NCBI RefSeq assembly: GCF_001942465.1
Contig: NZ_MKJY01000133.1
Coordinates: forward strand, 1 to 64,000
DNA length: 64,000 nucleotides
Reading direction: 5' to 3'
From: Actinomadura sp. CNU-125
Lineage (GTDB): Bacteria > Actinomycetota > Actinomycetes > Streptosporangiales > Streptosporangiaceae
Positions 31,167-40,811 of this stretch are shown piece after piece (position 1 is the first letter of the stretch; each line of letters opens with the position of its first letter). Position numbers and translations under genes: made by a program. The notes under the pieces are model-generated. The model did no database searches and had not been told where the DNA came from. It was given only the letters and a program-made list of their open reading frames with translations.

Positions 31167-32551
31167 TCAGGGCAGGACGACTCCGCCGATCTCCGCGGAG
31201 CGCCCCTGCACGCCGAGGGTACCGGCGCCGAACGCCCTGCTCCCCGCCGTCGTCACGCCGGACGCGCCGCCGTTCAGCAGGACCAGCGCCCCCTCCGAGC
31301 CGTCCTCGCCGCGAGACCCGACGGTCAGGTCGGCGTTGCCATCGCTGTTGAGCTCGGCCAGCGAGACCTGGGAACCGAACAGGTCGCCCGCCTCCGCCGT
31401 CCCGGGCACCCCCGCGCTCTTCTGGCCGAGTTGCTGCGCGTCGACCCCGTACAGGACGGTCGCCGCGCCGGCGTCGCGTACGGTGCCGATGTCCTCGTTC
31501 GGGGGCGCCGACGGCGATGTCCGCCCTGCCGTCGCCGTTGACGTCGCCGGTCGCGACGGACGCGCCGAAGGAGTCGCCGGGCTCTGCGTGCCGGGGACAC
31601 CGTCGGTGTCCTGGTCGATCACGGTGGCGGGGCCGACGCCGGACGCGGTCCCGGGGAACACCCGGATCTCGCCGCCCAGCGACTCGACGCCCGCGACCAA
31701 GTCGTCCCTGCCGTCGCCGTCGACATCGCCCGCCGCCAGCGAGCGCACCGCGAGGTCGGACGTGGTGAACGCCGGGGAGCCGGAAAGTCCGGACGCCGAG
31801 CCCCGATAAACGTTCAGCCGCAGCCAGTAGTCGTCACCGTCGATCGGCGACCACGTGAAAGCGATCGCGAAGTCGGCGTAGCCGTCGCCGGTGAGGTCCG
31901 CGGCGGTGGTGGACACCCGGACGGTCTCGCCTTCGCCCGAACCAACGACGGTGGTCTCTCCGGTGAGGTCGCCCGAGGCCAGGCCGCCGTACACGGTGAA
32001 CGAGCCGCGGCCACCGGAGACCAGGTCGGGCGCGCCATCGTGGTCGACGTCGCCCGCGCTGACGGTGACGCTGCCGACGTCCTCCCGAACGCAACCGCCC
32101 GGGACGACAAACCGTTCACACCACCATAAACAACCGTGATGCGACCGCCTTCGAGGGGCGCGCCGCCGGAATCCTCCCCAGCCGCGACGACGGCGAGGTC
32201 GGCGTAGCCGTCGAGGTCGAAGTCGGCCGAGGCGAGCGAGGCGCCGAACCGGTCCCACTCCTGCGAGGCACCCGGAACGCCGGCGCTTTCCTGCGTGATG
32301 ACCTGCCGGTCCGCGGCGTCCGGACCGGACGCGCCACCGTAGACCACGGTGACGAACCCCGCCCCCCGGGCGCCGCCCGCGGTGCCGGACGGACTGCCGA
32401 GCGCGAGGTCGCGGTGACCGTCCCCGTCGAAGTCACCGGGCAGCGCGGAAACGCGCGGAGCCGCCTGCGCCGGAACCGCGACGAGACCGGCCGCCACGAC
32501 AACGACCGTAGTGAGTGTCGCGCCGCGCAGGCGCCAATCGCGTCGAGTCAT
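31167..32551 (-). CDS. Secreted FG-GAP/VCBS repeat protein (integrin-alpha-like; frameshifted)
   Basis: ATG 32551 follows GGGAGG. A signal peptide (TLTTVVVVAAGLVAVPAQAA) precedes a chain of FG-GAP repeats with the calcium-binding pattern DxDxDGxxD: GDFDGDGHRDLALGSPSG, ADFDLDGYADLAV, GDVDHDGAPDLV, ADLTGDGYADFA, GDVDGDGRDDLV and AELNSDGNADLTVGSRG. These would form a seven-bladed beta-propeller outside the cell. The frame breaks near 32095 and twice between 31505 and 31600. Restored length is about 460 residues. Actinomycetes carry many such proteins of unknown function, possibly adhesive. It is convergent with the KimA-like gene with no gap. Confidence 0.8.
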
Positions 32552-33010
32552 GTGCACGACCTCCCTGGGCAATCGGCTTCACAGAGGAGACGGCCCACGC
32601 CCACCCACGGTTTACTGTCCCGACGCCCAGCATTTCGGCCACCCGGCGGAGCAATCGGCCAGGCGTCAATCTCCCAAATCGGGCCGCGTCTCCCCGATGC
32701 GCACTTCCGACATCGAAGTGACCCGGGCACCACCCCGGCGTGAACTCGCCCGACCTGGTAGCCGAAGCGTTACAACGAGCGCAGGCCTATTCACGCGCCT
32801 GGAGTTCGAGCTGAGGCAGCGTGCGGACATCCGACGATCGACGTCGCGGCGCCGACCAGCGAAGTTTCGCCGACGGATGTGTCCAAGCCCCCGGGCAACT
32901 CAGCCGAGGCAACCACATCGAGAGGGACCAAGAAGACGGCTTGCAAGGAGCGCCCGAATCCGATCGGGCGCCTCCCGCGTACGCGGTGTCCATGGCATAC
33001 GCTCGGCGCC
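32552..33010. other. Non-coding divergent region
   Basis: This 459-base stretch separates the divergent FG-GAP and HNH genes. Its G+C content is lower than that of the genes. Open frames here overlap each other on both strands, lack ribosome sites and resemble nothing I know. It should contain both promoters, but I can point to no convincing -35/-10 pair. Confidence 0.5.
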
Positions 33011-34029
33011 ATGGCGCTGGCAGAGATCTCCCGTGTGGATGTACTCAGGGCAATTGCCGAGTACCGAGAACTCGGTCGTGATCGGTTCCTGAGCCGCTAC
33101 GGCTTCGGAGAAGCACGCCAGTACCTCCTCGTACACGAAGAGGGCTTCTACGACTCCAAGGCGATCGCGGGCGTCGCGCACCGGTACGCCACCGGGACCG
33201 CGCTCACGGCGGGAGACTTCTCCGGTGGCGCGAAACACGCGGTTCGGGCGCTCAAGCGGCTCGGCTTCGAGGTACGCACCACGCGCAACCCGCCGTGGGA
33301 ATGGGACGAACTTGTCCTCGCCTGCGATTTGGTCGCTTCCAACGGCTGGCGCCGGCTCCTGCCGAATGACGAACGCGTACTTGAGCTTTCCGACCTTCTC
33401 CAGCGGTTGCCAATCCATCCGCTCGCCGCACGCGGAGAGAAGTTCCGCAACCCCAACGGAGTAGCGCACAAGACCTCGGACATCGCCACACGGCACCCCG
33501 ACTACCAGGGCAAACCAACCAATGGCGGCGTCCTGGACTTGGAAGTCTTGCAAGCGTTCCTTGATGACCCAGCGAGGATGCACGCTTCTGCAGCGCTGAT
33601 CCGAACGGGAGTCAAATCAGGGGCCTCTTCGACGTCGCTTGGCCTGATGCCGTGGTCGACGAGGACGTCAGCGCGCCCGATGGGAGCCTTCTGCTTCGCA
33701 AGCACTTCGTGCGGGAGCGTGACCCGAAGCTCCGCAAGAAGCGGATTGAGCAGGCACGTAAGCAACACGGAGACCTCGCCTGTGAGGTCTGCAGCTTCGA
33801 TTTCGAACGGACCTACGGCCCTCGCGGGGCCGATTACATCGAGTGCCATCACGTAGTCCCGCTCCATGTCTCCGGCGAGACCAAGACGCGCCTGCAGGAT
33901 CTGGCCCTACTATGCGCGAACTGCCATCGGATGATCCATCGGGCTTCCCCTTGGCCGACGCCCGACGAACTGCGCGCCCTGGTCGCAAAGCACCGCGAAA
34001 GCACCGCTGAGCTGGAGGCCGACGCCTAG
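33011..34029 (+). CDS. McrA-like HNH endonuclease with ScoMcrA-type N-terminal domain (one frameshift)
   Basis: ATG 33011 gives an N-terminal domain (LGRDRFLSRYGFGEARQYLL, EGFYDSKAIAGVAHRYATGT, FSGGAKHAVRALKRLGFEV) like the head domain of ScoMcrA, a type IV restriction enzyme that cuts modified DNA. A middle domain (WEWDELVLACDLVASNG, LPIHPLAARGEKFRNPNGVA) is shared by many HNH restriction proteins. After one frame change in a GGGG run near 33620, reading resumes as GLFDVAWPDAVVDEDVSAPD. The HNH site is ACEVCSFDFERTYG ... IECHHVVPLH ... LALLCANCHRMIH. Restored length is about 340 residues. No sulfur-binding or SRA domain is seen. Codon use is less GC-rich than neighbours, suggesting transfer. 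It is probably a solitary modification-dependent nuclease. Confidence 0.78.
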
Positions 34030-34041
34030 GACGCCCACCCG

Positions 34042-34111
34042 CGAGAGGCTCTCTCGTGAGCACTGCTAGACAGTGAGAACGGGCGGGACTCAGTTGGACT
34101 GAGTACCCGCC
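34042..34111 (+). terminator. Cluster of three hairpins after the HNH gene
   Basis: Three inverted repeats follow the stop at 34029: CGAGAG/CTCTCG (34042-34056), CACTG/CAGTG (34061-34075) and GGCGGGACTCAGT/ACTGAGTACCCGCC (34082-34111, one bulge). The third is the strongest. No long T run follows, but such hairpins often end transcription in actinobacteria. Confidence 0.55.
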
Positions 34112-34499
34112 TGGTTTCGTGGTGCCTGTGCTGGTCAGCGAGGTGGCTCCGCTGGTCCGGTGGAGGTGCCCCCTGGGGGACCCCACACACAGGGGAACGC
34201 CCCACACCCTCCAGCGGCACCCTGACTATCACCGGCTCGTTCACAGTCGGAGCCCCATAGCGCCGCGCGGCAGGGCAAGCGCGACCGTGTAGGCGTCCAT
34301 GGGGGTTCATATCGGCGGGGCGACACGCACCGACAGCACATGGCCCACCGGCACCCCGATCGGTGCGCCGTACCGCATCCCGGTTGGCGCATAGTCGGGC
34401 AACCGCCGTCGTATCGATCCCGCCATGCAGGCCGAAACGCCTGCATGCGGACCCGAGGCTACCGTCGCTGGCGGGTCTGTCGGAGTTGGATAAGGTCGC
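34112..34499. other. Non-coding stretch with a 9-bp perfect hairpin
   Basis: No gene is supported in these 388 bases; the open frames have poor codon use. A perfect hairpin CATGCAGGC-CGAAAC-GCCTGCATG lies at 34424-34447. It could end minus-strand transcription from the SDR remnant, or be a relic of the deletion that truncated that gene. The stretch lies at the left border of the accessory region. Confidence 0.5.
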
Positions 34500-34726
34500 T
34501 TAAGCGAGGGCTTCGACGGCGTCGGGGCGCGGACGTCGGTGGTGACCGCGAGCGTCTCGACCCCGTGGCCGTCCGCCACCCGGCTCGCACCGGCGGTCAC
34601 CTCCTCGGTGCGCAGATCCGACAGGACCACCCGCATGCCGCGGGTGGCGAACGCCTCGGCCAGGGCGAGCCCGATGCCTCTGGCGGCACCCGTTACGACG
34701 GCCACCTGGCCGCTCTCGAGCCTCAT
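34500..34726 (-). pseudogene. SDR remnant (N-terminal third only)
   Basis: From ATG 34726 the sequence reads MRLESGQVAVVTGAARGIGL, ALAEAFATRGMRVVLSDLRT and VETLAVTTDVRA, a clean SDR start with the TGxxxGIG motif. It then shifts frame near 34520 and ends at a stop (34500-34502) after DAVEALA. The NNAG, catalytic Tyr-Lys and C-terminal parts are missing, and nothing similar continues beyond. So this is a truncated gene, not only a frameshift. It lies downstream of the intact 34804-35586 SDR on the same strand. Confidence 0.8.
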
Positions 34727-34803
34727 GTTCGGTCTCCGTTCTGGTTGTCGACCCGGTCGCGCGGCGGGGTTCGCCCGTGGACGGCCGGACCCGCCGGGCG
34801 GGC

Positions 34804-35586
34804 TCAGCGACCGGCGTCCATGTTGGAGCCGCCGTCGACCATGAGTGTGTGCCCGGTCATGTAGGAGGAGGCGTTCCCGGCCAGGAACACCGCGACCGTG
34901 GCCACCTCGTCGGCGCCACCGAAGCGTCCGAGGGGGATCTGGCCGGTCATGTAGCCCTTCATCTCGTCGGTGGCCTTCGACAGGAACTCGTTCATGGAGG
35001 GGGTGTCGTAGGCCGCCGGGCAGATCGTGTTGACTCTGATCCCGTCGGGGCCCCATTCCCGGGCCACCACCCGCGTCGTCGCCCTGATCGCCTCCTTGGT
35101 CGCGGCGTAGGCGAAGTGATCCTTCAGCCCGGCCACCCCGGCGCCCGAACCGATGTTGATCACCGATCCCCGGCCCGACTTGAGGTGCTCGTAGGACTCC
35201 TGGAGGAAGTAGTAAGTGCCGAACAGCCCGCTGTTCAGGTGGCGCCGCAGGAGCTCCTCATCGGTCTCGATGAAGGGCATCTGGACCACACGGAGGTTCT
35301 GCGCGTTGTTGACGACGATGTCGATGCCGCCCCATTCGGCGACGGTCCGCTCGACGACCGACTTCACCTGACCTCTGTCGCCGACATCGCACGTGATCGC
35401 GAGACCGGGCTCGCCGTACTCGGAGAGTTCGGCGGCGACGCTCTCCGCGGTAGAGGGGTTGAGGTCCACGACCGCCACCCGTGCGCCCGCCTTCGCCATC
35501 TCGACCGCGATCGCCCTGCCGAGGCCCTGGCCCGCCCCAGTCACGATCGCGATCTTGCCGTCCAGCGTGCCTTCGACCTGAGTCAT
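34804..35586 (-). CDS. SDR oxidoreductase (paralogue of 61957-62760)
   Basis: A 260-residue SDR with TGAGQGLG near residue 16, Asp after the second strand (VAVVDLNP, NAD-type), VNNAQN in place of NNAG, GSGAGVAG and the catalytic YAATK. It is strikingly similar to the SDR at 61957: both share DIVVNNAQNL, GLFGTYYFLQESYEHLK, TRVVAREWGPDGIRVN, ICPAAYDTPSM and the final MDAGR. The replacement of Gly by Gln in NNAG is shared by both. It diverges from a TetR gene across 76 bases with palindromes, so it is probably under that regulator. Substrate is unknown. Confidence 0.88.
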   Translation of the reverse strand: MTQVEGTLDGKIAIVTGAGQGLGRAIAVEMAKAGARVAVVDLNPSTAESVAAELSEYGEPGLAITCDVGDRGQVKSVVERTVAEWGGIDIVVNNAQNLRVVQMPFIETDEELLRRHLNSGLFGTYYFLQESYEHLKSGRGSVINIGSGAGVAGLKDHFAYAATKEAIRATTRVVAREWGPDGIRVNTICPAAYDTPSMNEFLSKATDEMKGYMTGQIPLGRFGGADEVATVAVFLAGNASSYMTGHTLMVDGGSNMDAGR

Positions 35587-35602
35587 GCTCACTCCCTGTG
35601 TT

Positions 35603-35657
35603 GGAACTGGAGTTTCATTTTTAGCACACCAGTTCCGACTTTGAATCCGGAGTTCAA
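35603..35657. promoter_or_regulatory. Candidate TetR operators between divergent SDR and TetR genes
   Basis: GGAACTGG (35603-35610) and CCAGTTCC (35629-35636) form an 18-base-spaced inverted repeat. A second near-palindrome TTGAATCCGGAGTTCAA lies at 35641-35657, just before the TetR start. The GAACT core recurs in both, as expected for a repressor that controls itself and the divergent SDR. The A/T-rich spacer (35611-35628) may hold the promoters. Confidence 0.55.
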
Positions 35658-35662
35658 CTAGC

Positions 35663-36250
35663 ATGAGGGCCATGGCCGCCTTGTCCACCCGCGAGATCGC
35701 GCACGACGCCATCCGGACCCGCTTGGCGCACGTCACCCTCCAGGAGGTGATGCGGCACGGCTTCGACGGCGTCACCCTGCACGAGCTGGCGTCCGCCGCG
35801 GGCGTCTCCCGCAGCACGTACCTGCGCTATCTCGGCTCCAAGGAGAACGCGGTCCTGGTCGGTCTGTCGGCCATTGGGGAGGACCTCGCCGAACGGCTGG
35901 GAGCCCGTCCCGCCGCCGAAGACGACTGGCAGGCGCTGCGGCGCGCGATGGATCTCATCACCGAGACCCAGAACCAGGACGACACCGCCGCGCTCAATCT
36001 CACCAAGCTGCTCAAAAGCGACGCCTCGCTCGGCGGAGCCCAATGGCAGCACCGGCGCTCATGGCGAGACGCCCTCACCTCGGTGCTGCTGGGCCGCGCC
36101 CCAGGGCGTTCTCATCTCGCCACCGCCGCCTTGGCCGCCGCCGCGCTGGGGTGCCTGGATGCCGCCACCGACGCGTGGACCGACTCGGACGGCGCCCTCG
36201 ACTTCGACGCCGCACTCGACGAAGCGTTCGCGTCCCTCGAACCGTCCTGA
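35663..36250 (+). CDS. TetR-family transcriptional regulator
   Basis: A 195-residue regulator. The DNA-binding part reads AHVTLQEVMRHGFDGVTLHE and LASAAGVSRSTYLRYLGSKE, a standard TetR helix-turn-helix. ATG 35663 or ATG 35672 can start it; the second has GAGGG just upstream. The C-terminal ligand domain (HLATAALAAAALGCLDAATD) is generic. It diverges from the 34804-35586 SDR and palindromes lie between them, so that SDR is its most likely target. The inducer is unknown. Confidence 0.88.
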   Translation: MRAMAALSTREIAHDAIRTRLAHVTLQEVMRHGFDGVTLHELASAAGVSRSTYLRYLGSKENAVLVGLSAIGEDLAERLGARPAAEDDWQALRRAMDLITETQNQDDTAALNLTKLLKSDASLGGAQWQHRRSWRDALTSVLLGRAPGRSHLATAALAAAALGCLDAATDAWTDSDGALDFDAALDEAFASLEPS

Positions 36251-36319
36251 CTCCGGCCACGGTGCGGCGGGCGTTGCGAACGGCCCGCGGGGGTGGGCGT
36301 GATGTGTCCAGGTTGATCC

Positions 36320-36349
36320 TTGACGGCCGGGTTGCCACTCCCTTACCTT
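36320..36349 (+). promoter_or_regulatory. Promoter of the isomerase-transketolase-kinase unit
   Basis: TTGACG (36320-36325) and TACCTT (36344-36349) are 18 bases apart. The -10 ends seven bases before ATG 36357, and there is no ribosome site, so the first message is probably leaderless. It would drive the whole 36357-40688 run, which has overlapping genes. The LacI palindrome found at 51854 is absent here, so a different regulator (the SorC protein at 40812) may act. Confidence 0.55.
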
Positions 36350-36356
36350 CCAATGC

Positions 36357-37389
36357 ATGTCTGATCGTGACCGCATAGAAATTCACAATACGCGGGATCC
36401 GGTGTTCGGAGCGGGGATCTGGCACTTCGCGAGCTATGTCGACCGGTATGCCACGGACGGCTACGGTCCGGCCAGGACGGTGCTGGACGCCATCGAGCTC
36501 GCCGGGCAGGTCGAGGGACTTTCGGCCGTCGACCTCAACTGGCCGTTCCCGCCAGGCGGGATTCGGACGGTGGAGGTCGAGGAGGCGCTCGCGGCGCGGG
36601 ACCTGCGTGCCATCGCCGTCACGCCGGAGATCTACACCGGCGTGTTCGCCAAAGGAGGTTTCACCAACCCCGATCCGCAGGTGCGGCGCGCCGCCATCGA
36701 CCTGGTCGCCGCTTCCGCGGAGGCCGGACGCGAGCTCGGGGTCGGACTACGTGAAGCTGTGGCCCGGGCAGGACGGGTACGACTACCCGTTCCAGGCCGA
36801 TTACGCCGACCTATGGGACATGTCGGTGAGCGCTGTCCGGGAGTTGGCACTGGCGTTTCCCGACCTGCGGTTCGCGATCGAGTACAAGCCGCGTGAACCG
36901 CGCAACCGGATGGTGCTCTCCTCCGTCGCGCGCACATTGCTGGCGATCGACGACATGGGCGTCGGCAACGTGGGGGTGCTCTTGGACTTCGGCCACTCGC
37001 TGTTTGGGGGCGAGACGCCTGCCGAGTCGGCGCGGATGGCGATCGCTCGGAACAGGCTGTTCGCGATCGACGTCAACGACAACTTCCGCGGGTGGGACGA
37101 CGACATGGTCGTCGGGTCGGTGCATCTGCTGGAGACGTTCGAGTTCTTCTTCGCTTTGCACGATGCCGGCTGGGACGGGGTGTGGCAGCTCGACCAGTTC
37201 CCTTTCCGCGAGGATCCGGTCGAGGCGGCGCGCACGGGGATCCGCACGATGCGGGCGTTCCATCGGGCACTGGGTTACCTCGACCGCGGGGAACTCGCCG
37301 AGGCGCAGGCCGCGCAGGACGCCCTCAGGGCCCAGCGGATCGCGAAGCGCGCATTGTTCCGGGCTCTCGCGGAAAGCGAGGACGAGTGA
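36357..37389 (+). CDS. Xylose-isomerase-like TIM-barrel sugar isomerase/epimerase (one frameshift)
   Basis: A protein of about 344 residues of the xylose-isomerase-like (AP endonuclease 2) TIM-barrel superfamily. It reads GIWHFASYVDRYATDGYGPA, LSAVDLNWPFPPGG, then after a frame change near 36741 (a GGGG run with one G too many) SDYVKLWPGQDGYDYPFQAD, LRFAIEYKPREPRN, NVGVLLDFGHSLFGGETPAE and LFAIDVNDNFRGWDDDM. The Glu, Asp-His and Asp-x-Asn positions fit metal ligands of these aldose-ketose isomerases. Its stop overlaps the transketolase ATG (TGATG). Given the downstream transketolase pair and FGGY kinase, D-apiose isomerase is my leading hypothesis. L-rhamnose or tetrose isomerisation is an alternative. 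Confidence 0.7.
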
Positions 37390-38285
37390 TGGCGCTGGAA
37401 ACTCCACTGCGTCCGGACGATGCGGCCGCTCTGGCCTACGCGGAGTGCAGCGCACGGCTGCGGTCGGCGACACCGGCACAGGCCGCCCCGGAACTGGCGG
37501 GCATCGCCAAGCGGATCCGCCGTGACGTGCTCACCACCATTCAGGCGGCCCGGATGGGGCACGTCGGCGGTGACCTTTCGGTGACGGACCTGCTGGTGAC
37601 CGCGATGTGGTCCGTCCTACGGCTCGATCCGCGCGATCCGTCCAGCGCGTCGCGCGACCGGTTCGTGCTAAGCAAGGGTCACTGCGCGGCTGCCCTGTAC
37701 GCCACGCTCGCATCTTGCGGCTTTTTTCCGCGCAAGCGGCTGAGCGAGTTCATGGCACCACTGTCGCCGCTGAACGGGCACCCCAACCGGGTGAAGGTCC
37801 CGGGCGTGGAGACCAACACCGGGCCTCTCGGCCACGGGTTCCCGGTCGCCACCGGGTGCGCGCTGGGAGCGAAGCTGCGCGGCGAGACCTGGCGCACGAT
37901 CGTGGTGCTCGGCGACGGGGAGATGCAGGAGGGCAGTAATTGGGAGGCGGCGATGACGGCCGCCCACCACGGTCTGGCAGATCTCACGGCCGTGGTCGAC
38001 CGCAACCGGCTGCAGCAGGGCGCCCGCACCGAGGACACCAAGGCACTGGACCCCTTGGACGCCAAGTGGGAGAGCTTCGGCTGGGAGACCCGCGTCATCG
38101 ACGGGCACGACCACGCGGCGATCAAGCAGGCACTGGAACCGTCGACGAGCGGCCGCCCGGTCGCCGTCGTGGCCAACACGACCAAGGGCAAGGGAGTGTC
38201 GTTCATGGAGGATCGCGCTGAGTGGCACCACAAGGTGCCCACCGACGAGCAGGTCCGGTTGGCTCTCGCGGAGCTGGCCGGATGA
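37389..38285 (+). CDS. Transketolase, N-terminal (TPP-binding) subunit
   Basis: A 298-residue split transketolase subunit. GHVGGDLSVTDLLVTAMWSV, RDRFVLSKGHCAAALYATLA, NGHPNRVKVPGVETNTGPLG and the TPP motif GDGEMQEGSNWEAAMTAAHH ending in VVDRN are present. The start overlaps the isomerase stop, and its own stop overlaps the C-terminal subunit gene (ATGA), so equal synthesis is ensured. Split transketolases of this size occur in pentose, erythritol and D-apiose pathways. In the last, the pair (AptA/AptB) moves a two-carbon unit from apulose-4-phosphate to glyceraldehyde-3-phosphate. That specific role is inferred from gene order. Confidence 0.88.
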   Translation: MALETPLRPDDAAALAYAECSARLRSATPAQAAPELAGIAKRIRRDVLTTIQAARMGHVGGDLSVTDLLVTAMWSVLRLDPRDPSSASRDRFVLSKGHCAAALYATLASCGFFPRKRLSEFMAPLSPLNGHPNRVKVPGVETNTGPLGHGFPVATGCALGAKLRGETWRTIVVLGDGEMQEGSNWEAAMTAAHHGLADLTAVVDRNRLQQGARTEDTKALDPLDAKWESFGWETRVIDGHDHAAIKQALEPSTSGRPVAVVANTTKGKGVSFMEDRAEWHHKVPTDEQVRLALAELAG

Positions 38286-39235
38286 CCGCCGTGGCGGAAC
38301 AGGCGCCCACCTTCGACTGCCGCGCCGACTTCGCCGACGAGCTCGCGGCCCTGGCACGGGCGGACGAGCGCATCGTGGCCGTCTGCAACGACTCCGTGGG
38401 ATCCAGCAACCTGGCGAAGTTCCGGGAGGAGTTCCCCGGTCGGCTCGTCAACGTCGGCATCGCCGAGCAGGACATGGTGGGCGTCGCCGCGGGCCTGGCC
38501 AACGCCGGGTTCGTCCCGTTCGCATCGGCCGCCGCGCCGTTCCTCACCGGGCGCGCCCTGGAGCAGATCAAGGCCGACGTCGTCTACAGCGACCGGCACG
38601 TCGTCCTGTGCGGGCAGAGCCCAGGGATGGCGTACGGCGCCCTCGGCCCAACCCATCACGCCATCGAGGACCTGGCCTGGATGCGGGCCATCCCGGGCCT
38701 GCGGATCGTCGTGCCCGCCGATCCCCGGCAGACCCGGGACGCCGTCCGGTGGGCGGCCGGATGCGGAAGCCCCTCCTACCTGAGGATCCCGCGGTTCAAG
38801 GTTCCCGAGGTCACACCCGTCGGCACCCCCTTCCAGGAGGGAAGGGCGGTGCGCTTGCGCGATGGCGGTGACGTCACCCTGATTGCGATCGGGACGATGG
38901 TCTCGCGTGCCCTCGAGGCGGCGGCACTGCTGAGCCGGGACGGCTTGGCGGCCCGCGTGGTCAACATGACGTTCGTCCAGCCGCTGGACGTGGGCGAGAC
39001 ACTCGCCGCGGCCGAGGAGACCGGGGCGATCGTCACGGCGGAGGAGGGGCTGCTCTCCGGCGGGCTGGGCGCCGCCGTCGCCAAGGTCGTCGCGGAGCAT
39101 CGCCCCCTACCGGTGCGCATGCTGGGGGTACCCGAGTTCGCACCGACGGGTGGCGCGGCGTTCCTGCTCGACCACTTCGGGCTCAACGCGGCCGGGATCG
39201 CCGCGGCCGCGCGCGAGGCGCTGGGACGGACCTGA
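38282..39235 (+). CDS. Transketolase, C-terminal subunit
   Basis: A 317-residue partner of the preceding gene. It has the pyrimidine-binding domain (FPGRLVNVGIAEQDMVGVAA with the catalytic Glu, ALGPTHHAIEDLAWMRAIPG) and the C-terminal regulatory domain (LIAIGTMVSRALEAAALLSR, VTAEEGLLSGGLGAAVAKVV). It starts at ATG 38282 in a four-base overlap and ends in a one-base overlap with the kinase (TGATG). With the N-terminal subunit it forms a TPP-dependent two-carbon transferase in the cytoplasm. Confidence 0.88.
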   Translation: MTAVAEQAPTFDCRADFADELAALARADERIVAVCNDSVGSSNLAKFREEFPGRLVNVGIAEQDMVGVAAGLANAGFVPFASAAAPFLTGRALEQIKADVVYSDRHVVLCGQSPGMAYGALGPTHHAIEDLAWMRAIPGLRIVVPADPRQTRDAVRWAAGCGSPSYLRIPRFKVPEVTPVGTPFQEGRAVRLRDGGDVTLIAIGTMVSRALEAAALLSRDGLAARVVNMTFVQPLDVGETLAAAEETGAIVTAEEGLLSGGLGAAVAKVVAEHRPLPVRMLGVPEFAPTGGAAFLLDHFGLNAAGIAAAAREALGRT

Positions 39236-40688
39236 TGGGACCGTTCGTGCTGGCGATCGACCAGGGCACCGGTTCCACCAAGGCGCTGCTCGTGGACTCG
39301 GACGGAGCCGTCGCCGCTCAGTCGGGCGTCCAGGTGGGCGCCCGCCATCCGGGGCCCGGACTGGTGGAGCAGGACGCCGGGGAAGTGCTCGGCAGCGTCC
39401 ATGCCGCCGTCGCCGCCTGCATGGACGGTATCGACCCCGCTTCGGTCGCGGGAATCGGGCTGAGCACCCAGCGTGAGTCGGTGGTGCTGTGGGAGGCCGC
39501 GACCGGCCGGCCGGTCGCCCCACTGGTCGGCTGGCAGGACCGGCGCGGCGCCGCGCGAGCGGCCGAACTGGCCGACGAAGGCCATGCCGATCTCGTCCGG
39601 CAACGGACCGGGCTGCCCCTCGACACGATGTTCTCCGCGCTGAAGATGGCGGCCCTGCTGGACGAGCACGACCCTGCCCGGATTCGTTCCAGGCGCGGCG
39701 ACCTGCGGCTCGGCACCGTGGACGCATGGCTGCTCGCCCGGCTGACAGGCGCCTTCGTCACCGAGATCGGCAACGCCTCCCGCACTCAGCTGCTGAATCT
39801 GCGCAGCGGCGATTGGGACGCCGAACTCCTGGAACTGTTCAACGTTCCCAGGGAGGCGCTGCCGGACGTCGTCTCCTCTACGGGGCCGTTCGGCGAGGTC
39901 GGCGACCTGGCTCCGTTGTCCCCGGGCGTGCCGGTACTGGCGGTGCTGGGCGACTCTCACGCCGCGCTGTTCGCGCACGCCGGATGGCGGCGCGGAGTCG
40001 TCAAGGTCACCTACGGCACCGGCTCGTCCGTCATGAGCGTCACCGACGCCCCCCGGCCGGGCGGGACGCTCTGCGACACCATCGCCTGGTCGATCGAGGG
40101 GGCAGCGTACGCGAACGAGGCCAACATTCGCTCCAGCGGGCGCACTCTGACGTGGCTGGCCGAACTGCTCGGTGTCTCCACGGAACAGATCGTGGACATG
40201 GCGGCGCAGGCCGAGTCGGGCGACGTGGCGTTCGTTCCCGCGTTCGGCGGGCTCGGCGCGCCTGGTGGGACGCGCGTGCGGTACCAATCCTGGCCGGGTT
40301 CGACTACGGCACCGGTCGCGCGCAGCTCGCGCGCGCCGCCCTGGAATCGGTCGCTCACCAGGTCGACGACGTCCTCGCCGCGGTCCCCGGCCTGCGGCGG
40401 GTCATGGCCGACGGCGGGCTGGCCCGCAGTACCGCCCTGCTGCGGTTGCAGTCCGACCTCCGGGGCATCGAGGTCGCGCGCACACGACATCATCAGCTGT
40501 CCGCAGGGGGTGTCGGCGACCTCGCGGGATTGGTGCTGGGCTGGTGGACGATCCCGGATCTGGAGGCACGGGCGGACCGCGGCCTCGAGGTGTTCGGCCC
40601 GTCGTGGAGCGAGGAGGAGCGCGCTCGAGCGGTGGCCCGGTGGCGGCGGCGTCTCCGCGCCGCCCGGGAACTTGGTACACCGGCCTGA
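39235..40688 (+). CDS. FGGY-family carbohydrate kinase (one frameshift)
   Basis: A kinase of about 485 residues with the actin-like fold of FGGY sugar kinases. It has VLAIDQGTGSTKALLVDSDG at the N-terminus, GIGLSTQRESVVLWEAATGR, VGWQDRRGAA, TVDAWLLARLTGAFVTEIGN and VTYGTGSSVMS. The frame changes near 40262-40275, where one missing base restores GAPWWDARAVPILAGFDYGT, then RVMADGGLARSTALLRLQSD. It would phosphorylate a ketose, such as apulose, xylulose or erythrulose, before the transketolase. The overlap with the transketolase gene supports one pathway. Confidence 0.85.
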
Positions 40689-40811
40689 GAGGTCCGGTCC
40701 CGCCCCGGACGAGCGTGATGCCCGTGGCGGCTTCGCCCTCGCACGCGTGCTGCGTCTACCATCGCCAGCGGGCGCTCGGCACCGCAGCGCCGTGTACGAG
40801 GAGCTGAATCC

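Noticed and set aside
32511-33092. Open frame of 193 codons on the plus strand
   Set aside because: It spans a divergent intergenic region, is Arg/Ser/Pro rich and has no motif or ribosome site.
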